From positions 1-5,614 of the forward strand of contig WTJZ01000313.1 in the NCBI GenBank assembly GCA_011524615.1: DNA of 5,614 bases, written 5' to 3'. This document shows, in pieces, positions 1 through 5,614 of this stretch (position 1 is the first letter of the stretch; every line of letters begins with the position of its first letter). The translations under genes and the position numbers were made by a program. This DNA comes from Akkermansiaceae bacterium. GTDB lineage: Bacteria > Verrucomicrobiota > Verrucomicrobiia > Verrucomicrobiales > Akkermansiaceae. The notes under the pieces were generated by a model. That model saw nothing but the letters and a program-made list of their open reading frames with translations. It searched no databases and was not told the origin of the DNA.

Positions 1-1799
1 CCCAGGAGTTGTTGCGCTCTGATGAGGGCGTCACGGGTGGAGATGTTGGGGTTACTAGGGAGGTGCATGAAGATGTTGGTCTCCCCTAGCTTCTTATTAC
101 ACCCCTCTTGGATCGTATCGACGACGCCAGAGCGTTTGAGGATCTTGTAGACGTCCTTGGACATCCCTGAGATGAGGACGTGGCAGTCTTGAGAGCGGGC
201 AAACTTAAAGAGCTCACGGAGAGCGAGGACGGAGGTCGCATCTAGGTGGTGCGCATTCTTCATCCGCAGGACGATAGCCTTGATATTAGGGTCCTGAGCC
301 ACCCGCTGAATCTGGGAGCGAAAGAGCTCAGCCGCTCCGAAGTAGAGGGCGCCCTCGACGTGCACGATGGAGATCTGAGGGTTCGGTCGCTCCTTCTTCA
401 TATCTCGTGCTCTGAGGTCTCCTTCTTCCGAGAACTCATACTCGATGAGCTCAGGCTTAGAGGCCTTACGCAGAAAGAGAATGATCGACAGAATAACGCC
501 GCAAAAGATCGCGATATGTAATGGAAGGAGCATCGTCGCGAGACAGGTAATGATGATCACGATCGCGTCATCCCCAGTGGTCTGCAGGCAGACTCTAATA
601 TTCTCCCACTTGATCAGCGAGAGCGCGACCCCGATCACGAGCGCAGAGAGGCAGGCCTTAGGGATCTGCGAGATGAGACCAAATTGGGCGAGGAAGTAGA
701 GACTCACTAGACAGAAGAGCCCGCTCATCCAGCTAGAGAGCCCCGTCTTAGCGCCGGACTGAAAGTTGAGCGCAGAGCGTGTCAATGAACCTGACACCGG
801 CATCCCTCCGATCAGCGCAGTGGAGATATTCGCCAGACCGAGCGAGAGCATGTCTTGGTTCACATCGACCTGAGTACCACTCTGAGTGGCCAAGCTCTTG
901 CCCATCACAGTATTCTCGAGAGACGCTAAGAAGGCGAGTGCCATCGCCACTGGGAAGAGCGACTTAACCGTCCCCCAGAGGTCCCCTCCCGCAAAGGGGT
1001 TATTAGGCTTCATCGAGGAGAGGCTGATATCCCCGAACCATGCGATCTGATCGAATCCCGGAACGAAGAGCCGAGCCAATGAACCAAGCGCACTGACCAC
1101 AATCAGAGCAACCCCAAAGGCGGGCAACTTAGGGAAGAACTTCTTCACGGAGTAAAAGGTGCCCAATGCCGCCACTCCGATCACGACGGTCTGCCACGAG
1201 GTGTGGCCCAAGTTTCGCCCCGTCTCAGCAAGGAGTCCCATAAAGGTACTGGTCGGTTCCAGATGCTCGGCGATCCCGAGGAGATGCTTAAGCTGGTTCG
1301 CCATGATTAAGGTCGCGGCCCCAGTGATATATCCCACCAAGACGCTCCGACTCACAAACTGTAGTAACTCCGCAAACTTAAAGAAGGCCCCGATCGTACA
1401 GAGCGCCCCGACCATCAAGATTAGAAGCGGTACAATCAGCATCTTATCCGCTTGCCCCACATTAGAGACCGCAAAGTAACTGAACAACATCAGGGACGTC
1501 GCATTCGTCGGCCCAATACTCGTAAAGCGCGAACTCGCAAACATGGGCGCCACTAAGGAAGCCACCACACTACTCAAAATCCCATAGACAATTGGCAGCT
1601 CCGAAATCGCCGCATAGGCCATACCCTGAGGAACCGTCAGGAGAAAGACATTAAACCCAGCCTGCACATCTGCAACCACACTCGCCTTATTCCACTCCTT
1701 GAACGACTTCCTCACCGGAAAAGGATCCAGAGGACTCTGGGTAAAAAAGCTCACCATCCCCCTCCAAACCACTTGGAAGTATTTCGCTATCTCATTCAT
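1..1799 (-). CDS. SulP family inorganic anion transporter with C-terminal STAS domain (3' end cut by window edge)
   Basis: An open frame of about 599 codons runs from the ATG at 1799-1797 off the left edge without a stop. Hand translation gives a typical SulP protein of the inner membrane, a family that moves sulfate, bicarbonate or related anions. Residues 48-103 hold the family signature (GFNVFLLTVPQGMAYA, then SSRFTSIGPTNATSL). Residues 313-352 hold the second conserved block (NQDMLSLGLANIS, GGMPVSGSLTRSALN). Hydrophobic segments fill roughly 45-445. A cytoplasmic STAS domain covers about 473-580, with the loop HLDATSVLAL at 519-528, where the family has its conserved D-x-S/T-G-type motif. 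The C-terminal tail after STAS is incomplete here. It starts 14 bases after the permease stop behind a weak purine-rich GAGAAGAGAG site, and is probably the last visible gene of the nrdR operon. The substrate cannot be read from sequence. The family is certain; sulfate specificity is not. Third-position base use changes along the gene (see findings). Confidence 0.93.
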   Translation of the reverse strand, partial: MNEIAKYFQVVWRGMVSFFTQSPLDPFPVRKSFKEWNKASVVADVQAGFNVFLLTVPQGMAYAAISELPIVYGILSSVVASLVAPMFASSRFTSIGPTNATSLMLFSYFAVSNVGQADKMLIVPLLILMVGALCTIGAFFKFAELLQFVSRSVLVGYITGAATLIMANQLKHLLGIAEHLEPTSTFMGLLAETGRNLGHTSWQTVVIGVAALGTFYSVKKFFPKLPAFGVALIVVSALGSLARLFVPGFDQIAWFGDISLSSMKPNNPFAGGDLWGTVKSLFPVAMALAFLASLENTVMGKSLATQSGTQVDVNQDMLSLGLANISTALIGGMPVSGSLTRSALNFQSGAKTGLSSWMSGLFCLVSLYFLAQFGLISQIPKACLSALVIGVALSLIKWENIRVCLQTTGDDAIVIIITCLATMLLPLHIAIFCGVILSIILFLRKASKPELIEYEFSEEGDLRARDMKKERPNPQISIVHVEGALYFGAAELFRSQIQRVAQDPNIKAIVLRMKNAHHLDATSVLALRELFKFARSQDCHVLISGMSKDVYKILKRSGVVDTIQEGCNKKLGETNIFMHLPSNPNISTRDALIRAQQLL

Positions 1800-1813
1800 A
1801 TCTCTCTTCTCGC

Positions 1814-2905
1814 TTACGCAGTGAAGGCAGCTCGACGGTAGAGCCAGAGTGCGATGCCCAGACTAAGAATATTCGGCATAAATATCACCGTCCTTCTTAA
1901 CCAAACACTCGCCCCGACTCCTTCAAGCCCCATCAAGAGACCAAAGTATACAGCCGCGACTCCAATAGCCACTAAAAAACCCATATTATTATCTTTTCTG
2001 CGCGACTGTAGAGCCAAAGGTACTGCGAGCATTCCGAGAGAGAGGCACGCTAGCGACATTGATTGACGTTTCGCCACCTCCTTCACCCTCTTGAGAGTAG
2101 CCTTTTTATCTAGTTTGTCCTTATTAGCCCTCAGCTCCTCATCGATCTCACGGTTCGTCATCGAGCCGAGCTTCTTTCTCTTCTTCTTCGAGGCGATATT
2201 GATGATCCAGGGCTGAGCCTGATCCGCAATGATTATCGGAGAGGAATCATCCTTTGTCTCGATGTAGGCCTCTCTGAGATCGAGAGAGAGCGCCTCCTGA
2301 TTATTGACGACCGTCACAGCCACCTTTTGTGCATGTACGTAACTGGTCGGATAGGGAGACCCCGCCTCAAACTGGCAGAAGTGAAAGCCGTAGAGATCCT
2401 CTCCTTCCTTATCCTCGACATAGAGCTTAGCACTAGAACTCAGCTGCTTCTGCACCCGACCCGGACTGAGATAAGCCTGCGGGTCCTTCTTTACCGCCTC
2501 TAGGAGTAGCTCTTGAATATCGTCCTTGGCTCGAGGAGCGACCGTTCCATTGAGCCAAAAGGAAAAGCCCGACAAGACTAGACCCATCATAATCACTGGG
2601 GCAGCGACACGCCAGAGACTCCACCCCGCCATCCTCATGCCGATCAACTCATTATTAGAGGACAGCTTACCAACCGTGAGAATCACCGAAGTCAAGAACG
2701 CCCAAGGAAGAGTAAAGGTCAGCATGAAGGGAACCGAGCTCCACAAAAACTTAGCCACCTGCATGAGCGGCGCCTGCTGACTCTCGATGAGCGGCTTGAT
2801 CTCCTTGAACAACTGACCGAGCAACAAGACCGAACTCAGACAACACACTCCGAAGAGGGTGCCCACTGCTACCTTGCTAATGATGTACCGGTCGAGGAGA
2901 CGCAT
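1814..2905 (-). CDS. LptF/LptG (YjgP/YjgQ) family lipopolysaccharide-export permease
   Basis: This 363-residue protein matches the usual length of the YjgP/YjgQ family (about 360). In the family, LptF and LptG form the membrane part of the LptB2FG ABC transporter, which extracts lipopolysaccharide from the inner membrane and passes it to LptC/LptA. The sequence shows the family layout: three N-terminal membrane segments (about 13-32, 57-79, 98-120), a periplasmic beta-rich domain (about 140-240), a lysine-rich charged stretch (240-280), then three C-terminal segments (about 282-300, 308-328, 341-356). The N-terminus MRLLDRYIISK and the coupling-helix region NELIGMRMAGWSLWRV (85-100) are characteristic. 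Sequence alone does not decide between LptF and LptG, and no partner gene lies in the window. The start ATG at 2905 follows a 23-base gap after the upstream stop; that gap contains a Shine-Dalgarno-like AGGGG and a perfect hairpin (listed separately). It is likely co-transcribed from nrdR. Confidence 0.92.
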   Translation of the reverse strand: MRLLDRYIISKVAVGTLFGVCCLSSVLLLGQLFKEIKPLIESQQAPLMQVAKFLWSSVPFMLTFTLPWAFLTSVILTVGKLSSNNELIGMRMAGWSLWRVAAPVIMMGLVLSGFSFWLNGTVAPRAKDDIQELLLEAVKKDPQAYLSPGRVQKQLSSSAKLYVEDKEGEDLYGFHFCQFEAGSPYPTSYVHAQKVAVTVVNNQEALSLDLREAYIETKDDSSPIIIADQAQPWIINIASKKKRKKLGSMTNREIDEELRANKDKLDKKATLKRVKEVAKRQSMSLACLSLGMLAVPLALQSRRKDNNMGFLVAIGVAAVYFGLLMGLEGVGASVWLRRTVIFMPNILSLGIALWLYRRAAFTA

Positions 2906-2925
2906 CGTGTAATCTGGTTACACGA
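2905..2925 (-). promoter_or_regulatory. Hairpin between Shine-Dalgarno-like site and start codon of the LptF/G permease gene
   Basis: On the transcribed strand, TCGTGTAA (2925-2918) pairs perfectly with TTACACGA (2912-2905), leaving a 5-base loop CCAGA. The stem is 8 bp and its last base is the A of the permease ATG. An AGGGG motif at 2930-2926, overlapping the TAG stop of the preceding gene, lies directly before the stem. Unfolded, AGGGG is about 20 bases from the ATG, too far for normal initiation; folded, the two are side by side. There is no U-tract, so this is not an intrinsic terminator. A role in translation is inferred. Confidence 0.6.
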
Positions 2926-2928
2926 CCC

Positions 2929-3471
2929 CTACACATCGGACAACGAAAAAACGTGGCTATACTGATCCGAGAGAGACGTAATCTCATCATGCAGGCGCTG
3001 ACACTCCTTGTTCCAGCGCTTTGGCGCGATCAACTCGGATACCGCCTCCTTCACCTCTGCCATGACGATCCGCTCTACTCCATACCCGTGTAAGGTCTCA
3101 CACTCCGCACGGAGTGCCCCAAACAGGGCGAGCTCGATCTGACAGTCCAGCTCCTTGAGCTGCTCCACGACAGAGATCTCTACCTCGGGGGAATACATCG
3201 GTAAATGCCCTTGAGCTCGACCCAAGCCGATCTTCTCTAGCAGAGAATGTACCTTAGCGTACAGGTCTTCCACCTTCAGCGCGGTCCACGGACAGTCGTT
3301 CTCGAGGTAATGCAGTACTCCTGAGTACACATCATGAGCGATCTCCGTATTATCCATACCGGCACGCAAGAGCGCGACCTCGATCGCTCGCTTGAGCCAC
3401 TTCGTGTCGTAATTCTTCAGCTGGTAATCCCCTACCTGTAAGACGGGTAATCTCGATGCAATTAAAATCAT
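2929..3471 (-). CDS. Hypothetical protein, possible divergent ATP-cone-like domain, coupled to nrdR
   Basis: I do not recognise this 180-residue soluble protein by name. It has no signal peptide or membrane segment. Residues about 8-92 resemble an ATP-cone in pattern: an N-terminal strand pair (LPVLQVGDYQLKNYD), then a helix LKRAIEVALLRAG (26-38), a second helix IAHDVYSGVLHYLE (44-57), and VEDLYAKVHSLLEKIGL (67-83) followed by an Ala-containing turn. ATP-cones in NrdR and class I reductases share this order, but the usual basic nucleotide-binding residues near the first strands are not clear, so nucleotide binding is doubtful. Residues about 97-180 look helical and acidic, with a possible coiled coil. 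The ATG at 3471-3469 overlaps the nrdR TAA as TAATG, with AAGGA just upstream (3479-3475), which suggests translational coupling and roughly matched synthesis with NrdR. A role as NrdR partner or as a protein derived from an ATP-cone is inference. That it is a real gene is well supported by length, coupling and operon position. Confidence 0.8.
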   Translation of the reverse strand: MILIASRLPVLQVGDYQLKNYDTKWLKRAIEVALLRAGMDNTEIAHDVYSGVLHYLENDCPWTALKVEDLYAKVHSLLEKIGLGRAQGHLPMYSPEVEISVVEQLKELDCQIELALFGALRAECETLHGYGVERIVMAEVKEAVSELIAPKRWNKECQRLHDEITSLSDQYSHVFSLSDV

Positions 3472-3974
3472 TATCCTTTTCTAGCTTGTGCGTTTGCTCT
3501 CTTCTCCACGCGCTCTCGGAACGAGCGCTTCTCTAGAGCCTGGATCTCCTCGATAAACTCCTTCACGTTATCGAACTCTCTGTAGACGGAGACATATCGA
3601 ATGTAGGCGACTGGATCTAACTCGTGCAGCTTATCCATAACCTGCAGCCCGAGCGCCTGCACAGGAACCTGCGCATTATGATCCTGGTGAATAGTCGTAA
3701 TGATCTCATCCACCGCGCGGTCTAACCGATCAACTGACACCGGTCGCTTCTCACAGGCCTTGACCATCCCCTGCAGCATTTTCTCACGCTTCAGAGGTTC
3801 TGTTGTGCCGTCCTTCTTCACGACCTGCAGCTCCGTCCGCTCCACATTCTCATACGTTGTATAGCGGTAACCACATCCCAAGCAGACACGACGACGCCTG
3901 ATACTCGTACCATCCTTGCTGATACGCGAATCAATCACCTTATCCTTCATATGTCCACATTGTATACAACGCAT
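3471..3974 (-). CDS. nrdR: Transcriptional repressor NrdR (Zn-ribbon plus ATP-cone)
   Basis: NrdR represses ribonucleotide reductase operons by binding NrdR boxes in a form set by dATP/ATP bound to its ATP-cone. The product starts MRCIQCGHMKDKVIDSR and has the second zinc pair in CLGCGYRYTTYE, so the four cysteines of the Zn-ribbon (3, 6, 31, 34) are present. The basic SIRRRR run typical of the family lies between the pairs. The ATP-cone covers about 48-135 (QVVKKDGTTEPLKREKM through VAYIRYVSVYREF). The usual Pro after the first Cys is Ile-Gln here. I chose the ATG at 3974 because the family nearly always begins M-x-C-x-x-C; an in-frame ATG at 3998 would add eight residues (MLVETETA) and has an AGG five bases upstream, so it remains possible. 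Length is 167 residues, close to the norm (about 150-165). First gene of a leftward operon, facing an A+T-rich region with DnaA boxes. No reductase genes or clear NrdR box were seen in the window. Confidence 0.95.
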   Translation of the reverse strand: MRCIQCGHMKDKVIDSRISKDGTSIRRRRVCLGCGYRYTTYENVERTELQVVKKDGTTEPLKREKMLQGMVKACEKRPVSVDRLDRAVDEIITTIHQDHNAQVPVQALGLQVMDKLHELDPVAYIRYVSVYREFDNVKEFIEEIQALEKRSFRERVEKRANAQARKG

Positions 3975-4140
3975 AGCGGTTTCCGTCTCAACTAACATAG
4001 CAACCTAGACGAGGGAGCAAAGCTTTCCCCAAAGTTTAATCTAACACTGAGGAAAATTCCACTAATTTTAAAATTAACATAGGGAAGAGATGAGCAAACT
4101 CCTAAAATACATCATTAATTTTGAATTAAAATCTAACTAT

Positions 4141-4190
4141 TGTTTAATAAAAGGTAATTTAAATAGTTAATAAATATTAACAAATAATCA
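4141..4190. other. A+T tract, possible DNA-unwinding element
   Basis: By hand count only 6 of 50 bases are G or C, the lowest in the window. It includes TTTAAATAGTTAATAAATAT-like sequence and lies about 75 bases left of the first exact DnaA box. In origins such a tract is where strands open; that role here is inferred from position and composition. Confidence 0.4.
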
Positions 4191-4265
4191 AGTCATTCCT
4201 CTAAGTGATTATTCGAGCCGCAGGTAAGCGCTAAAGCGCTGTGATTCCTATAGACAAAAGGATCT

Positions 4266-4312
4266 CTGTGAATAACTCCTCCCGACACCCTGTGAAAAAC
4301 TCCCGAAACACC
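4266..4312. repeat. Imperfect 24-bp tandem repeat carrying DnaA-box-like sequences
   Basis: Unit 1 (4266-4289) begins CTGTGAATAACTC and ends CCCGACACC; unit 2 (4290-4312) begins CTGTGAAAAACTC and ends CCGAAACACC. They differ by a few substitutions and a short indel. Each opens with a DnaA-box-type nonamer on the minus strand, exact in unit 1 (TTATTCACA) and with one mismatch in unit 2 (TTTTTCACA). A degenerate echo, CCCTGAAAAACC, follows at about 4335-4346. The arrangement resembles iterons of replication origins. Confidence 0.6.
4267..4275 (-). promoter_or_regulatory. DnaA-box-type nonamer TTATTCACA
   Basis: Reads TGTGAATAA on the plus strand, an exact match to the TTATNCACA form of the DnaA box. 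It lies in the first 24-bp repeat unit. A one-mismatch copy (TTTTTCACA) follows at 4291-4299 on the same strand and another (TTATTCCCA) at 4316-4324 on the plus strand. Confidence 0.6.
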
Positions 4313-4382
4313 AAGTTATTCCCAAATTAAAAACCCCTGAAAAACCTTATAATATAAGAGCTCTAAGGAATGATATAAAATG

Positions 4383-4401
4383 TTATTAACAATGTGAATA
4401 A
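4383..4401. promoter_or_regulatory. Head-to-head pair of DnaA-box-type nonamers
   Basis: TTATTAACA (4383-4391, plus strand, one mismatch to TTATTCACA) and an exact TTATTCACA on the minus strand (4393-4401) are separated by one base, forming a near-perfect 19-bp dyad. Paired boxes of this type could bind DnaA cooperatively; this is inferred from sequence only. Confidence 0.55.
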
Positions 4402-4433
4402 GTAACCCTTAAACGTATTATAAAAGAACTAAG

Positions 4434-4442
4434 TTATTCACA
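4434..4442 (+). promoter_or_regulatory. DnaA-box-type nonamer TTATTCACA
   Basis: Third exact copy, on the plus strand, at the right end of the cluster, 33 bases after the exact box at 4393-4401 and facing it. Confidence 0.6.
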
Positions 4443-4485
4443 TCGAGACCTCATCCTGCCCCTAAATAATGATCATTAATGCCTC

Positions 4486-4530
4486 ATCAGAAGGCCATCT
4501 CCACTGTGTATCAGAAGCATCATCTCTCAC
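4486..4530. repeat. Imperfect direct repeat, about 20 bp with 24-bp offset
   Basis: ATCAGAAGGCCATCTCCAC (4486-4504) recurs as ATCAGAAG followed by CATCATCTCTCAC (4510-4530). The start-to-start distance is 24 bases, the same period as the DnaA-box repeat upstream. It lies between that cluster and the EamA transporter gene. Function unknown; it could be an operator for that gene or part of the origin-like region. Confidence 0.4.
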
Positions 4531-4614
4531 CCTAGAGGACTGTATATTAGGAAAAATGGCGTGCGCGGGTTAATGCTATTGCTCTCACGCACATCGGGCT
4601 TATGGTAGGGGACT

Positions 4615-5496
4615 ATGACCACATCACGCTTCTACTGTAGTGTAGCCCTCTGCGCCTTACTCTGGGGGAGTGCCTTTCCGTGCATCAAGACGGTCTACAA
4701 TCTGTGGGGCGAGGTGGACTTCTTCACCCGCTGGTGGCTCGCAGGGATTCGCTTCACACTTGCGGGTGCACTGCTCTTACTCTTCGCGCACCAGCCCATG
4801 GCCCAGCTACGAGCCACCCCGATCCGTTACACTGTCGGTATCGTCCTGTGTCAGTGCTTCTTCCAATACATCTTCTTCTACCTGGCCCTCCTATACGGGA
4901 GTGGGAGCCTCTGCGCTCTGATGACTGCTACAGGGAGCTTTCTCTGGTTACTGCTGGCTCCACTCTTTAATAGGGGTAGCTGGGGAGGCTGGAAGGTATG
5001 GGGGATTCTCACCCTAGGCTCTATTGGAGTCGGGCTAGCTGTCTACGCCCCTAGTGACACCTCCGTGAATGCCCCCTTGTGCATCCTCCTCATGCTATTG
5101 GCTAATCTCTGTGGCACGCTGGCGATCCTCCTCTTTGGTAAGATCAGACCCACGATGACAGCCAAGGCCTCGTCCGGATTCGGACTCTTCATCGGAGGGC
5201 TCGGTCTCTGTCTACTAGGCTCACCAGCCCTCCCAGATACGCCGCAACTCTTTACCCCTCCTGTGATCGGAATCACCGTCTATCTGGCATTGGTCTCTGC
5301 CATCTCCTTTACCGTATGGAATGACCTCTCCACCCGCTACCCGATCTCATTACTGGCGACTTACCGATTCATCATCCCGATCGCAGGGGTGATCCTGTCA
5401 GTACTCTTCATTCCAGAAGACCACTTTTCACTATGGATTCTTCTCGGTACGATCATCGTCGCATTAGCCATGTACCTCGCGTCAAAGGGACGCTAG
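4615..5496 (+). CDS. EamA/DMT-superfamily transporter
   Basis: This 293-residue protein has the length and layout of the EamA (formerly DUF6) drug/metabolite transporter family, usually ten membrane helices in two repeated halves. The start MTTSRFYCSVALCALLWGSAF contains the family's typical LLWGSAF at the end of helix 1. Predicted hydrophobic segments lie near 8-27, 40-58, 70-90, 95-118, 126-144, 152-174, 186-203, 214-234, 246-266 and 271-289. The second half ends with the family-like pattern ATYRFIIPIAGVILSVLF followed by a short acidic loop (PEDHF) and a last helix. Family members export amino acids, metabolites or drugs from the cytoplasm; the substrate here cannot be told. ATG at 4615 is preceded by AGGGG (4607-4611) at a short three-base spacing; no upstream in-frame alternative looks better. 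Monocistronic in view, divergent from nrdR. The frame is intact and ends TAG at 5494-5496. Confidence 0.93.
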   Translation: MTTSRFYCSVALCALLWGSAFPCIKTVYNLWGEVDFFTRWWLAGIRFTLAGALLLLFAHQPMAQLRATPIRYTVGIVLCQCFFQYIFFYLALLYGSGSLCALMTATGSFLWLLLAPLFNRGSWGGWKVWGILTLGSIGVGLAVYAPSDTSVNAPLCILLMLLANLCGTLAILLFGKIRPTMTAKASSGFGLFIGGLGLCLLGSPALPDTPQLFTPPVIGITVYLALVSAISFTVWNDLSTRYPISLLATYRFIIPIAGVILSVLFIPEDHFSLWILLGTIIVALAMYLASKGR

Positions 5497-5549
5497 CGTT
5501 AAATCTACCTCGGAGGGCGACAGATATGACCAGACTTGGCTTACACAAC

Positions 5550-5579
5550 CACAGATAGACACGGATGAACTCAGATAAT
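5550..5579. repeat. Three 10-base units of a CAC(A/G)GAT-type dispersed repeat
   Basis: The 3' flank of the transporter gene contains CACAGATAGA, CACGGATGAA and CTCAGATAAT in direct succession, each sharing the pattern C-x-C-(A/G)-G-A-T. Similar 'ACAGATGAACACGGATGAAC' strings occur as dispersed intergenic repeats in several environmental bacteria; I recall this from general knowledge and have not checked it. The rest of 5497-5614 holds no gene; the stop codon sits in a 10-bp palindrome ACGCTAGCGT (5490-5499), which has no following T-tract and is not a convincing terminator. Confidence 0.55.
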
Positions 5580-5614
5580 GTTTGTTCAGGAGTCACCACG
5601 ACTTGAGGCCTAAA

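Larger units (their letters stand above)
3975..4614. other. A+T-rich intergenic region, candidate replication origin (oriC-like)
   Basis: This gene-free stretch of about 640 bases lies between divergently oriented genes (nrdR leftward, EamA transporter rightward). Hand counts give about 27% G+C for 4081-4140, 17% for 4141-4200, 28% for 4321-4380 and 23% for 4381-4440; the flanking genes are clearly richer. It contains a cluster of DnaA-box-type nonamers at 4267-4442, 24-bp imperfect repeats, several A+T palindromes (4063-4076, 4115-4129, 4346-4358, 4467-4478) and a small AGCGC/GCGCT hairpin at 4227-4240. Known bacterial origins combine an unwinding A+T tract with clustered DnaA boxes, and this matches. 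Against it, dnaA, dnaN, gidA and parAB are absent and no G/C skew switch is visible locally. Promoters for nrdR and the transporter must also lie here, but I found no convincing -35/-10 pair. Confidence 0.5.

Noticed and set aside
246..1479. Several plus-strand open frames (246-521, 445-699, 779-967, 1159-1479)
   Set aside because: All lie antisense to the SulP frame, which has clear family motifs throughout; their products are arginine/serine-rich and match no family pattern.
4346..4358. CTTATAATATAAG palindrome containing a perfect TATAAT
   Set aside because: No acceptable -35 element at 16-18 bases on the plus strand, and such sequence is expected by chance in DNA this A+T-rich.
4469..4573. 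34-codon open frame on the plus strand in the intergenic region (MIINASSEGH...)
   Set aside because: Very short, no Shine-Dalgarno site, covers the 24-base-offset repeat, and no recognisable domain.
4559..4590. GCGTG/CACGC inverted repeat before the EamA start as riboswitch or attenuator
   Set aside because: Only five pairs around a loop of more than 20 bases, with no conserved riboswitch elements.
4670..5276. Alternative frames inside the EamA gene (4670-4921, 4680-4970, and 5043-5276 on minus)
   Set aside because: Shadow frames of a well-supported transporter gene, without membrane or domain pattern of their own.
5490..5499. Palindrome ACGCTAGCGT at the end of the EamA gene as terminator
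   Set aside because: Stem of at most 5 bp with no loop and no T-run after it.

Overview
The window looks like chromosomal DNA from a Gram-negative bacterium. An LptF/LptG-type lipopolysaccharide-export permease implies an outer membrane. The gene content and the short 'CACGGATGAAC'-type repeat at the right end suggest a member of the PVC group, perhaps Verrucomicrobiota. That assignment is an impression, not a proof. No phage, insertion-sequence, tRNA, rRNA or CRISPR signal was seen.

Layout. A leftward (minus-strand) cluster occupies about 1-3974 and reads, in transcription order: nrdR (Zn-ribbon/ATP-cone repressor of ribonucleotide reductase genes); an unrecognised 180-residue protein that starts inside the nrdR stop codon and may carry a divergent ATP-cone-like fold; an LptF/LptG family permease; and a SulP-family anion transporter with a STAS domain. 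The SulP gene runs off the left edge. Gaps are -1, 23 and 14 bases, so this is probably one operon. The first stop/start pair overlaps as TAATG. The permease start is preceded by a perfect 8-bp hairpin lying between a Shine-Dalgarno-like sequence and the ATG.

A gene-free stretch of about 640 bases (3975-4614) separates this cluster from a rightward EamA/DMT-family transporter (4615-5496). It is far richer in A+T than the coding DNA on either side, down to about 12% G+C at 4141-4190. It holds three exact DnaA-box-type nonamers (TTATTCACA) and three one-mismatch copies within 4267-4442, two of the boxes inside a 24-bp imperfect tandem repeat. With flanking genes pointing outwards, this is a candidate replication origin, or failing that a DnaA-responsive regulatory region upstream of nrdR. 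One point counts against an origin: by eye the plus strand is C-rich on both sides, so no strand-skew switch is visible here.

The last 118 bases are intergenic and carry three 10-base units of a dispersed-repeat type. Functionally, NrdR would link dNTP supply to replication, a notable neighbour for a DnaA-box cluster. The two downstream membrane proteins and the EamA transporter serve the envelope and solute transport, with no obvious shared pathway.
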